Shown piece by piece: positions 53,133 to 62,500 of a stretch of DNA of 64,000 bases. The translations under genes and the position numbers were made by a program. The stretch lies in the NCBI RefSeq assembly GCF_009725235.1, contig NZ_WJFC01000032.1, forward strand, positions 23,993 through 87,992, in the 5' to 3' direction. The first letter of the stretch is position 1, and each line of letters starts with the position of its first letter. The notes beneath the pieces were generated by a model. The model was not told where the DNA came from. It saw nothing but the letters and a program-made list of their open reading frames with translations, and made no database searches. The stretch is from Scytonema sp. UIC 10036. Lineage in GTDB: Bacteria > Cyanobacteriota > Cyanobacteriia > Cyanobacteriales > Nostocaceae.

Positions 53133-53135
53133 CCT

Positions 53136-55235
53136 CTAAACTCTTGCAGCACTCACACCGTAGGTAGTAGTCTTACTCTGTGCCGCGTTAATCGCCACAC
53201 CCAAAACGTGCTGACCTGCTTTTTCCAGTAAATCTTTAGATAGCTCAATATTCCCTGAATCCGCTACCCCTGGTCGAACAACAAATAAGACACCGTTAGA
53301 AATCTTACCTAGAATAGTCGCATCAGCCGCTACAGTTAATGGAGGAGTATCGATAATCACAAAGTCATAAGTTTGTGCAACCTGCGCCACCAATACAGCC
53401 ATTTGGCTGGAATCAAGTAGAGCAACCGGATTGCGAGTAGCAACACCCGCAATCAGAACTTGCAAATTCGGCTGAACTTCAACCACAGACTCTTCCAAAT
53501 AAGACTCACTCGTGAGAACACTGCTTAAACCACGCTCATTTGGAATTTCCCAGATTTTATGCTGGCTGGGATGACGTAAATCTCCATCTATCAGCAACAC
53601 TCTACGCCCTAACTGAGACATGGCAACAGCTAAATTAACAGCGACAGTGGACTTGCCTTCTTTAGGTACGGAACTTGTGACTACTGTAACTTTGATTGGT
53701 CTATCTGAATTAAAAAATCTCAGATTAGTTTGCAGCATTTGAAATGCTTCACTGACAGGAGAATCTGGATTATTTCTTACAATGACTTCTGGAACAGAGT
53801 GAATCAGATTGCGATGGGGAAAAGGAGGAACGATCGCTAGTACAGGGTAAGAACTTAACAAGTCTCTAGCCGATTTAGAGGTTTTAACCGTACCGTCAAT
53901 TTTTTCCAACAACCAAGCAGCAGCGCTAGCTAAGAGAATTCCACCCATTAAACCTTGCAGCAAGTTCATGTACTGACGGCTTTTAATTGGCTGTCCTGGA
54001 ACTAAAGCAGGTGTAATAATCCGAGCATTACCTACCTGTTGGTTTTCAGCTACTTGAAGTTCCTGATATCTATCCAACAGATTTTTATAACTTGTTTCAG
54101 TAGCAGCTATTTCACGTTCGATCTGACGCTGTTGAAGTTCTAGCTGAGGTAAGGTATTAGCCCGTTGTCTGTAGGAGTCAATGACTCTATCTAAGGCTTT
54201 AAGCCTAACCTGTAGACTCAGACGTTCTGCTTCAGCACCTGCAAAAGTCTGAAGGAGTCCTTGTTGCAGACCTAAAGTTCTAAGCTGGACAATTTTTTCT
54301 GGATCTTTGATTTGGTTAAAGCGCCCAGCTTTACCGATAAAACTTTGTTGTATTCGCCTTTTAAGTTCTTTATTAAGAATATTAACTTGTTCTCTTAAGT
54401 TAATCACTGTTGGGTGAGCGTCTGTTAAGCGAAGTCTTGAAACTTCAAGCTTTTGTTGAGCTTCTTGTAACTGTCCGAGAACAGAAATAGTTGTAGGAGA
54501 CTCACCAACAAAACCTGCAATAACAGCTTCTTGGGAACTAACGCCAAACATACTCTGGATTGATTGTTTGCGGGCAGTTTGAGACGCAAATTCAGACCGA
54601 GTCGCAGCAACTTGTCTGTCAAGATCGCTAAGAATTGCCACGCTCGAAGCTGCTTCTGCTTTTAAGTCTAAAACTCTATTTCGCTGTTTGAATTTTTGAA
54701 GTGTTTCTTCTGCGGCTTGTAATGCTGCTTTTCTTATAGGTAATTGCTGTGCAATAAAATCTCTTGCTGACCGAGTTTCAGCACGGTTTGCACTTATATC
54801 ATTTTCTATGTAAATCCTCATTAAGGTATTGACAATTGATGCAGCCTTTTTAGACTCTGTACTCGTATAAGATAACTCCAGGATATCAGTTCCCTTTACA
54901 TTAAACACTTGCAATTCTTGTAACAATGCTTGAGGATGTTGAGATAGCCTTAAAGCAGCTATGGCTCTCTCTGCTAAAGGCAAAGAACGCAAAATTGCTG
55001 CCTCGTTATCTAAAGGATTACCCCGTACTGAAGTTTCTAGCTGCCCCAGTTGGCTGCCAACTCCCGTCAAAGAAGAGGTCGTATTCTTTTTAAACAAAAG
55101 TTGACCGCTTGCTTGATATATAGGTGTATCCTGCATCGTTCTCACGGCACTTAACAGGAATACAGCCAAAAAGACGATAGAAGCTGGTAACCATCGCCGT
55201 CTGAGAATAAACCAAATTTGTAGATAATCTTCCAT
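53136..55235 (-). CDS. Wzc-type polysaccharide co-polymerase with BY-kinase domain
   Basis: A 699-residue inner-membrane protein. An N-terminal helix near 15-32 and another near 428-446 flank the periplasmic Wzz-like domain with long coiled coils (about 170-400). The C-terminal bacterial tyrosine-kinase domain has Walker A SSVPKEGKST (521-530), Walker A' LLIDGDLR (547-554) and Walker B VIIDTPP (626-632). It controls chain length and export through cycles of autophosphorylation. The usual C-terminal tyrosine cluster is missing: the tail KTTTYGVSAARV has one Tyr. So phospho-control may differ or be absent. It lies next to the glycan island in opposite orientation and very likely serves it; a Wza partner is not in the window. 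Confidence 0.92.
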   Translation of the reverse strand: MEDYLQIWFILRRRWLPASIVFLAVFLLSAVRTMQDTPIYQASGQLLFKKNTTSSLTGVGSQLGQLETSVRGNPLDNEAAILRSLPLAERAIAALRLSQHPQALLQELQVFNVKGTDILELSYTSTESKKAASIVNTLMRIYIENDISANRAETRSARDFIAQQLPIRKAALQAAEETLQKFKQRNRVLDLKAEAASSVAILSDLDRQVAATRSEFASQTARKQSIQSMFGVSSQEAVIAGFVGESPTTISVLGQLQEAQQKLEVSRLRLTDAHPTVINLREQVNILNKELKRRIQQSFIGKAGRFNQIKDPEKIVQLRTLGLQQGLLQTFAGAEAERLSLQVRLKALDRVIDSYRQRANTLPQLELQQRQIEREIAATETSYKNLLDRYQELQVAENQQVGNARIITPALVPGQPIKSRQYMNLLQGLMGGILLASAAAWLLEKIDGTVKTSKSARDLLSSYPVLAIVPPFPHRNLIHSVPEVIVRNNPDSPVSEAFQMLQTNLRFFNSDRPIKVTVVTSSVPKEGKSTVAVNLAVAMSQLGRRVLLIDGDLRHPSQHKIWEIPNERGLSSVLTSESYLEESVVEVQPNLQVLIAGVATRNPVALLDSSQMAVLVAQVAQTYDFVIIDTPPLTVAADATILGKISNGVLFVVRPGVADSGNIELSKDLLEKAGQHVLGVAINAAQSKTTTYGVSAARV

Positions 55236-55859
55236 GATTGTTGTTATAGGGAAAGCGGGTTTTACTTAACGTAATTTTTTAGATAGCAAAATACACCCTC
55301 ACCAGACTAACGCCCATGTGCTGAAAAAACCTATTCAATTCATGTTTGGGCTTGTGGTCTGTTTGATAATATTACATTAGTTATAGTCAATAAAACTCTC
55401 TAAAGTATAGAAGCCCTGACTGTAAATGCTAATGGCAGAATTACGGAAAATAATTGGCAACCTCACTAAGATTTTGAAGCTTTTTCAGAGTAATTACAGT
55501 TGACAATTGGCAAGACGAGCATAGGAAAAGATATTTTTCAAGTAGCTACATTCACTGAGATACCAGGATAACTATATTTAACTATCTAGCTTGATAAGCT
55601 ATTGTAGCGGTTGTTAACAACATATTTATACCTAAGTAAAACTCTTGGCTTTGTGTATCATCTTACGGAGATCGTTTCCAATACTGCAAGGGCTGAGACT
55701 ATCTTGCCTGATTGTAATCTCTGTAGAGAATAGCCATGCCAGTCTCTACATTTTTAAATTGGGCTAACAGTCCAAAACCCGAGTAGTATTGAGATCGTTT
55801 CTTACCAAACAAATGCTTAATGCGTATGCTTTCTTAATGTTATTGAGAGTACTTTAATG
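55236..55859. other. Upstream region of the Wzc-like gene
   Basis: 624 bases without a gene. It should carry the kinase promoter at its left end. GAGATCGTTTC occurs twice (near 55669 and 55791), a direct repeat that could be a regulator site or a duplication. Nothing else was recognised. Confidence 0.5.
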
Positions 55860-56580
55860 CTAAATCGCTAAATCGTAACGTGCCTGGTTGTAAATTTGCA
55901 AGAGCAGGCTTTGCAAATCGACCGACAGTTCTGCATCTTTTGGCTTTAACGGGAGTGGGAACGTAGGAATCGTTTGCTGAAGATTAAACGCATATAGTTG
56001 CGCTTGCGGACGTTGTGGAGCGCGACTGACTAAAATTCGGTAGTGTGACTGAGGAAAGTTACCCACCATTGCCATTGGCGTTCCTTCCCGTAATAAATCT
56101 ATCTCCACCAAATGGGTTGCGCTTTCTAAAACGGCATTGCGTTTTTTTTCATAAGTCTCTCGTCCTTTACCTGGACGTTTGTTGGTTGGAGATAAAACTT
56201 CAATCGCTGTAATCACTGCTCCTGTTGCAATATCCCGAATTTCTAGATAACTTTCTCGAATTTCTTCAGGAATTGGTAGCATGACAGTAACATATGAATC
56301 CGATTCAGGGGTTGTGAGTGTGGTAGCAGATTGACGACGACTAGACTGAGATACCACTGATGCATCTGGAATTCCAACCAATACCGCATCTTCCGGTGCG
56401 CTGGTATAAATCCGCTTTTCAATTGCCACCCGGTAGTCTTGGCTCAAGTTTGACTCAATTGCATTAGCGTTAGCGAAGCTCCTCCTTTAGGAGGCTCGCA
56501 CTAATCAATCGGTGATGTACTTCTGGCCATAATTCGGGATTTTCAAGATAAGGATTCATTCCCGGAAAAGGAGACGGCAT
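55860..56580 (-). pseudogene. DUF4058-family gene broken by a palindromic repeat
   Basis: The gene starts at 56580 with MPSPFPGMNPYLENPELWPE and VHHRLI, the standard DUF4058 N-terminus. A 40-base repeat then brings ...LKEELR and a stop after 36 codons. The rest continues in another frame from about 56464: QDYRVAIEKRIYTSAPEDAV, VITAIEVLSPTNKRPGKGRE, ATHLVEIDLLREGTPMAMVG, IPTFPLPLKPKDAELSVDLQ. Apart from the repeat the sequence looks normal, so the break is recent. The family has no firm function. The downstream part could be translated from TTG at 56447 as a 195-residue protein. Confidence 0.88.
56464..56503 (-). repeat. 40-bp palindromic repeat that disrupts the DUF4058 gene
   Basis: On the minus strand it reads AGTGCGAGCCTCCTAAAGGA followed by GGAGCTTCGCTAACGCTAAT. 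The centre CCTCC-TAAA-GGAGG is palindromic. Its length of 40 bases is not divisible by three and it carries TAA. Repeats of this kind (TTAGCGAAGCTCCTCC...) are frequent in Nostoc-like genomes. Confidence 0.85.
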
Positions 56581-56638
56581 AAAACAGGCTTACGTTCGGG
56601 AGTTTCTACTCTTCTATTATAGAAAAGTTACTGTACTC

Positions 56639-56899
56639 TCAACTACTTCTACTCATAAACGTCGCAACCATATTGGTTTGAGCGACAACAAGTTTGGTAA
56701 GTTCGCCAATATTAAGTGCTTGCTGCTTAGCGACTTCTAAATGACCATTCACGGCGTTAGTGAGTTCGCTAATACGGTCAGCCAGTCGATCAATCTTGTC
56801 ACCCAACCTCTCGATTTTAATATCGATCGCAGTAAGATGCTCGGACATTAATCCGACCTGATGCTCAATCCGGTCAGCAGACTGCTGCATTCCCAACAC
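56639..56899 (-). CDS. Small coiled-coil protein
   Basis: An 86-residue helical protein. MSEHLTAIDIKIERLGDKID and RLADRISELTNAVNGHLEVA show heptads with Leu/Ile at a and d, a trimer- or dimer-type coiled coil. The C-terminal QTNMVATFMSRSS is hydrophobic. No partner or enzyme motif is visible. Small proteins like this are common in cyanobacteria next to DUF4058 or RHH genes. Function unknown. Confidence 0.6.
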   Translation of the reverse strand: MLGMQQSADRIEHQVGLMSEHLTAIDIKIERLGDKIDRLADRISELTNAVNGHLEVAKQQALNIGELTKLVVAQTNMVATFMSRSS

Positions 56900-57037
56900 A
56901 GCACCGTTAACATGAAGTCACAAGTACTTATTTACATTACTTCATATTTTTGTTTAAGTACTTATCAGTTTGAATCTACCTTTTTTGGCTGGAAACTCGC
57001 TCTGGGCCAAGTTGTGTGTACACCGTAGATGAATCAG

Positions 57038-57091
57038 GGGAGGTTGGGAGGGGTCAAAATAATGTGCTGCTTCATATTAAATTGGTATGAG
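57038..57091 (-). repeat. Dispersed repeat R3, first copy
   Basis: On the minus strand it runs CTCATACCAATTTAATATGA and on to CACATTATTTTGACCCCTCC. The stretch at 63246-63301 on the plus strand is nearly the same, so this is a mobile or recombining repeat. Confidence 0.8.
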
Positions 57092-57115
57092 TCAAAATGT
57101 ATATTTTTATCTATG

Positions 57116-57475
57116 TTAAAGCCCATTGAGCAAAACTTCTAGTTCGTTTAAATATTTAGTATCGAATTTAGATAATTTCCATCCCATCTTTTGTTTAACT
57201 AAAGGTATGCAAAATTGTTTAGTGAATTTATCAAATTTTTCTTTGGAAAGAAATAGCCCTTCCTCTGTGCAAACTTGAGAGACGAACGCCCTCAGCGAGT
57301 ACTCAAGCTCAGTAGGATAAAGCGTTTTCCAAGCTCTGACAAACTTATGCCCGGTCAGTGCATCATTTAAGTTGGTTGTTCGCCCAATGGTGAATATTCC
57401 ATTATACTCTACTACGTAAACATAGGGGTAAAGCTTAGGATTCAAAAAATGAGATGGAATGTAGAGTGTAGCCAT
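57116..57475 (-). CDS. Small protein with GIY-YIG/T5orf172-like domain
   Basis: A 119-residue protein. YVYVVEYNGIFTIGRTTNLN (18-37) resembles the start of T5orf172/MUG113-type GIY-YIG domains, in which VYV and IGRT stand for the two GIY-YIG strands. The following ALTGHKFVRAWKTLYPTELE keeps the spacing. A Glu in LSKEKFDKF may be the metal ligand. Such proteins are putative nucleases, often virus- or mobile-element-linked. The match is weak to moderate; an unrelated hypothetical protein is possible. It stands alone. Confidence 0.5.
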   Translation of the reverse strand: MATLYIPSHFLNPKLYPYVYVVEYNGIFTIGRTTNLNDALTGHKFVRAWKTLYPTELEYSLRAFVSQVCTEEGLFLSKEKFDKFTKQFCIPLVKQKMGWKLSKFDTKYLNELEVLLNGL

Positions 57476-57591
57476 TGTTTATTTTTATTCAAAAAAAATA
57501 TAATGCTCCCTGATATTTAATCCAAATTTCTAGTTACTTTTCAGTCAACTCCTAGATTGGCAAATACTTTGTAAAAAATTCCACAAAAACA

Positions 57592-58020
57592 TTAGAATGA
57601 TGGGATTTTAAGCTTTGCACAACACCTAGTTGTTAAATCAACTAGTTTTTGCCATAAAGATTTCCTCTCAATTCCTAAAGCGCGATCGCAACAACGATAG
57701 CACTCTTTGTAACGACCAAGCCCGTGGAGAGCAGCAGCCCGAATAACCCAAGTCTCTTCATCATTAGGTTGAAATTCTAGTGCTTTGTCGCAGCTGACCA
57801 AAGCTTCCGGGTAACGACCAAGCATAACTAGAACTGCACCTCTAGAAACTAAGCTTTTGCAACAATCTGGTCTTAAAGTGAGAGCCCGATCGAAGCTAGC
57901 AAGCGCTTGCTTGTACCAACCAAGATTTGCATACACATCACCCCGCTTGTACCATGCATCTGCTTCATCAACACAATCATGTGCAACAAATATTTCAGCA
58001 GTCAGATTGAGATTAGTCAT
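57592..58020 (-). CDS. Tetratricopeptide repeat protein
   Basis: A 142-residue protein made of about three TPR units. ADAWYKRGDVYANLGWYKQA, ASFDRALTLRPDCCKSLVSR and ALVSCDKALEFQPNDEETWV show the W-G-Y-A-P pattern. It has no signal peptide, so it is probably a cytoplasmic protein-binding scaffold. No operon partner. The tail KLVDLTTRCCAKLKIPSF is Cys rich. Confidence 0.87.
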   Translation of the reverse strand: MTNLNLTAEIFVAHDCVDEADAWYKRGDVYANLGWYKQALASFDRALTLRPDCCKSLVSRGAVLVMLGRYPEALVSCDKALEFQPNDEETWVIRAAALHGLGRYKECYRCCDRALGIERKSLWQKLVDLTTRCCAKLKIPSF

Positions 58021-58368
58021 CTTTTTGATAATTCCGTCTTTTAGCTTAGATTGTCTGGCGATTTCTTATAAGATAATGTTTGCTTTTTTTATGTAATAAA
58101 TAAACGCCAAAAGCACCGAATTTCTTCCTTGGATCTTTTCATGATATCTGCTTATGACTCATAGCGGATATTCTCTAAGTGACTGAGAGACATATTTGCG
58201 TACTTACCACTAAATAGTCCTGTTCACACAGTCAGTACTAGTATGGGGCATACTAAAATGGCACATAGGAATGGGGGGATGAGGGGGCATGGGGGAGTAT
58301 CGTCTGGACTGCCTCCCGTTCCCAGACAGAGCCTGGGAACGAGGGTGGCTGGGTGGGAGGATGGCTGG
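58021..58368. other. Repeat-rich gap behind the signalling operon
   Basis: No gene. It contains G-runs (near 58273-58296), the hairpin at 58317-58341 and the edge of a heptamer array. The last parts are probably the terminator region of the operon. Confidence 0.6.
58317..58341 (-). terminator. Perfect hairpin CGTTCCCAG/CTGGGAACG
   Basis: CGTTCCCAG, 7-base loop, CTGGGAACG. It lies 28 bases beyond the response regulator-kinase stop and may end that transcript. It is also a widespread repeat sequence in cyanobacterial genomes. Confidence 0.6.
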
Positions 58369-58387
58369 TCACTGGTCACTGGTCACT
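58365..58387. repeat. Heptamer array TGGTCAC overlapping a gene end
   Basis: Three copies of TGGTCAC and a partial one. It is the inverse of the CCAGTGA array at 12909-12940. It supplies the last codons (TVTSDQ) and the stop of the response regulator-kinase. Confidence 0.88.
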
Positions 58388-59499
58388 GTTAACGGAATTT
58401 TGACGGTAAATGTAGTTCCTTTGCCAACTTCACTCTCTACTGTAATTTGACCACCTTGTAAGTCTACACATTTCTTAACAATCGCTAGCCCTAGCCCAGT
58501 ACCGGGAATTTTCCCGACGTTTTTAGCGCGATGGAAAGCGGTAAACAAATTTTCTTGACAGGCAGCTGGAATACCGATCCCTTCATCTTGAATGCGGAAA
58601 ATAACTTGTGAATCTGCAAGCACGAGTTCTACACGAACAGTACCGCCTTCTGGAGAGTACTTAATGGCATTTGAGATTAAATTGGTGAGGATGTGATATG
58701 TTAGTTTTTCATCCATCATCACACAGACACGCTCATCTTGACTCATAAAAGAAACTATGTGATTACCTTTATCAGTCGATTGCAGATTTTCTACGAGTTG
58801 GTGACTGTATTCAACTATATAGAGCGGTGCAGGATTACAAGTGAGCGAGCCTGACTCAGCAGAGCCAATTGTCAAAACATCTTCTAACAACTGAGTCATC
58901 ATGCCAACGGCAGTTTTAATGTTGTCAATTTGTTGAAGCTTTTTCTCTTCACTCAACTTGGCATTGTAATGCCGCAGTAATTCAGAAGACATTAAGATAA
59001 TGCTGAGGGGATTGCGAAATTCATGGGACACCATTGAAACATATTGACATTGGCGATCGCTCTCCTCTTGGGCTTGTTGTTTTAATTCCGCTGCTTTTGC
59101 TAAATCGGCACGAATTTTTTCTTCTACCTGATACCGATTGAGAGCAATTTCAATAGTTGTATGTAATTCTTTTGCTTCAAATGGTTTGACCAAATAACCA
59201 AATGGTTCTGTTACTTTAGTACGTTCCAATGTTTTTTGATCGGCATAAGCCGTTACGAAAACAACTGGAATGTGAAACTTTTCCCGGACTTGTTGAGCCG
59301 CTTCTACTCCGTCAATTTTTCCTTGTAACATAATATCCATCAGCACTAAATCGGGCTGAGTTTTGCTAACAGTTTCAACAACTTTTTCTCCTACGGCAAC
59401 AATACCAACAACGATATATCCTAAGTTTCTTAAGGTATCTGCTGTGTCCTCAGCAATGACCAATTCATCTTCAACTATCAGTATCTTTTTAGCAGTCAT
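58369..59499 (-). CDS. Response regulator-histidine kinase fusion
   Basis: A 376-residue cytoplasmic signalling protein. Residues 1-120 are a receiver with Asp55 in LVLMDIMLQG and Lys105 in LVKPF. A short coiled coil leads to HisKA (VSMVSHEFRNPLSI, His159) and a HATPase (DEGIGIP, GTGLGLAIVKKC). The receiver-first layout suggests that phosphorylation controls the kinase part. The gene begins 4 bases after the multi-PAS kinase stop, so they are one operon, and that kinase is its probable phosphodonor. The last residues (TVTSDQ) are encoded by a heptamer array, so the natural C-terminus may have been replaced. Confidence 0.93.
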   Translation of the reverse strand: MTAKKILIVEDELVIAEDTADTLRNLGYIVVGIVAVGEKVVETVSKTQPDLVLMDIMLQGKIDGVEAAQQVREKFHIPVVFVTAYADQKTLERTKVTEPFGYLVKPFEAKELHTTIEIALNRYQVEEKIRADLAKAAELKQQAQEESDRQCQYVSMVSHEFRNPLSIILMSSELLRHYNAKLSEEKKLQQIDNIKTAVGMMTQLLEDVLTIGSAESGSLTCNPAPLYIVEYSHQLVENLQSTDKGNHIVSFMSQDERVCVMMDEKLTYHILTNLISNAIKYSPEGGTVRVELVLADSQVIFRIQDEGIGIPAACQENLFTAFHRAKNVGKIPGTGLGLAIVKKCVDLQGGQITVESEVGKGTTFTVKIPLTVTSDQ

Positions 59500-59503
59500 A
59501 TAA

Positions 59504-62500
59504 TTAAATTCTTGGTGTATAATGTAATTCTAAAAACTTTAATTTAAAGGTAGTACCATGGCTCCTATCCAATTCAAGAGAACCTTGTAGCTGGTTAGCC
59601 CAAGTGTTAACGAGACGCAATCCTAATGTTTGATTGTTGGTCAAGTTTATATGTTCTGGTAATCCAATGCCGTTATCATTTACAACGAGTAAAAACTGGT
59701 CGTCATCGGTTTGATGAAATTTGATGCAAATTTGTCCTTGCCGTCCTTGAGGAAAAGCGTGTTTTAAAGCATTAGAAACCAATTCATTAATAAATAATCC
59801 ACAAGGAATAGCTGTTTCCAAATTGAGCGTAACCTGCTCTACATCAATGTTGAGTTTAACTGTATTAAAATCAATACTGTAAGAATAAAGTAAATTCTTA
59901 GCTAAATTGTGGATGTAGTCATTAAAATCAATTCGAGATAAATCTTCGGATTGATACAGTTTTTCGTGAATGAGAGCCATTGATTTGACTCTGTTTTGGC
60001 TTTCCTTCAGTATGCTTAAAGTTTGCGGATCTTTTGTATAGCGCGATTGCAACTGGAGTAAACTGGAAATTACTTGCAAGTTGTTCTTCACTCTATGGTG
60101 AATCTCTCTGAGCAGCACCTCTTTCTCTTCCAATGAAGCTTTGAGCCGCTCGTCTGCTTGTCGGCGTTGAGTGATATCCTCTGCAATCCCAGCAATTCGG
60201 TAAACCTCCCCATGCTCGTTACGTATGGGAAAAGCGCGATCGCGTATCCAACGCTCTTCACCATCAGGGCGCACTATCCGGTATTCATGGTCAAACTCTC
60301 CTAAAGGTGCTGTTTTAAGATTGGTCATGATGCGATCGCGGTCTTCTGGATGAACAGCATCGAGATAGGATAATGGTTGAGCGTAAATACTTTCGCGGCT
60401 GCGTCCCCAAATACGCTCGTAAGCTAAACTTAAGTAGAGGTTTTGACTTTTTCCAGAGTCTGTCATCCAAAAGACTTGAATGATATTATCTGCAAACTGA
60501 CGGAAACGTTCTTCGCTGTCTCTCAGTGCTTCCAGATCCTGCTTGCGCTTTGTAATATCACGACAAACGCAAATCAGCCCTCCACCTTCTATCGAAGTTA
60601 AGGACAGTTCTTCAAAAAATGTAGTACCATCGCGTTTTTTGGCAATAGCTTCTCCGTGCCACTGACCAGTTTGTAGCAAAATGGGAAAAATAACTTGCTC
60701 TAGCCTACTCATTTCCTCTAGCTCGTACAGTACTTTCCAATGCCGACCAACGAGTTCGATAGCGCTCTCATATCCAAACATTGTCACATGAGCATTGTTC
60801 AGGTAGCTGAATTCTCCATTGGGATTGACAATCGCAATGCCATCTCCAGCCGCCTCAATAGCAGCTAACTGCTTTCGCAATTGCTGGTTAAGCTGTTTTA
60901 ATTCTGCTGTCCGCTCCTCAACACGCATTTCTAGCTCAGCGGCAAATTGTTGTAATGCTTTAATTGCTTGCTGCCGTTCTAATTCTGCTGCTGCTCGTGC
61001 TGCAAAGATCCGGAGAATTGCTTCACTTTGCGGCTCATTAGTCAGCTTTATGTGGTCTAGAATGAAAAGGCTACCAATGACTTGACCAGATGAATCAATA
61101 AGGCTAACTCCCAAGTAACTTTCAATATTAAAAGTCTTTAAAAGGTGGTTTTCTGGAAACAGTTGTTGTATACCAGCCGCACAGCAGTATATCCCCTGTT
61201 CTAGAGTACGCTGGCAAGGATTGCCAATTATTTCAAATGTTGTGTTTGGTAGCAATTGGTCATTAGACCAAAAAGCAAGGGTCTGGAGTTGGCTACCTCT
61301 CTTTTGTGCGACCACGGCATGACGGACACCAAGCGCTAGCACCAAATGCTGTACCAGCACGGGGAAGAAATCTTCTCCCGTGACAGAGGCTGTTCCTGAC
61401 ACCAGACTTTGCAATGCTTGCTCTTCCTGCTTGCGCTTGCTAATATCTCGAGCTTCAGGAATTAGCAGAATGACTGCCCCGGTTTCATCAAAAATCGGCT
61501 TGAGTGAAAAGTCAAATGTTGTTAAATTGCCCCAAGCATTTGGTAAAGTAAATTCATGACGGATAAACTTACCTAGAGCAGCTTCGGCGATCGCCGCTTT
61601 CACTGTTTCTTGGATTTCTTGGAAAAAAGCCCAACACGGCACTTCCCAAAATGGCAGCCCTACAATTTCTTCCTGAGTGAGACCAAAAAAATCCAACGCG
61701 GCACGGTTTGCTACCACAAACGTGCCGTCAGGTCTAAGTAGTCCGCTCAACTGAAATGTATTATTGAAAACTGCATGAAATCGTCGCTCGCTCTCACGCA
61801 GTGCCTGTTCAGCTGCCTTGCGCTCCGTAATATCACGTTGTAATGAAACCCAGTGAGTGTACCAACCACATTCATTTGCAATTGGCACAATATTGAGTTC
61901 CACCCAAAACTCCGAACCATCCTTGCGGTAGTTAATCAACTCAGTTCGTATTGGCTCCCAGTTTAATAGCGCGGCGCGAATCTTATCGAGTTGAGCGCGG
62001 TCAGTCTTTGGACCTTGAAGGATACGTGGTGACTTGCCAAGAACCTCTTCGGGGGTATACCCCGTCTGATGGGTAAACGCTTCATTTACATAAAGGATGC
62101 GGGGACTTGGAGAACTAATGAGTTCAGCCTCTGTCACCACAATGGTGTCGTTGGCGTTGACAACAACCGACTCCAAAAGCCGTAATTGTTCGTTTGCCTT
62201 AAAGAGTGCTGCAGTGCGTTCTTCCACTAACTCTTCCAAGTGATTCCGGTACTGGGCTAATTCCTCTTCTACTCGCAGGCGTTCTTTCACCTCTGCCAGT
62301 GCTTGGTCTCTCATGGTTCGGTAATCCTGAACCCTTTGAGTCAATTCGGTGACATCCTGAATGGATAATATAGCGTAAAAGCCTGCTGGCTCATCACTAG
62401 CAGGTATAGCAGTTACTGTAGTATGCTGAATCCGCAACTGTCCGTTCGGTAGGGGTGCGGGAATCAAGTGCTTGTGCAGTTGAGAAGAAAAAATGGTGGG

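Larger units (their letters stand above)
52481..53135. other. Gap between glycosyltransferase and Wzc-like gene
   Basis: Strongly A/T rich. It holds the promoter of the minus-strand transferase and, near its right end, a tiny candidate gene (52993-53070) and a hairpin (53111-53132). Otherwise no gene is seen. Confidence 0.6.
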
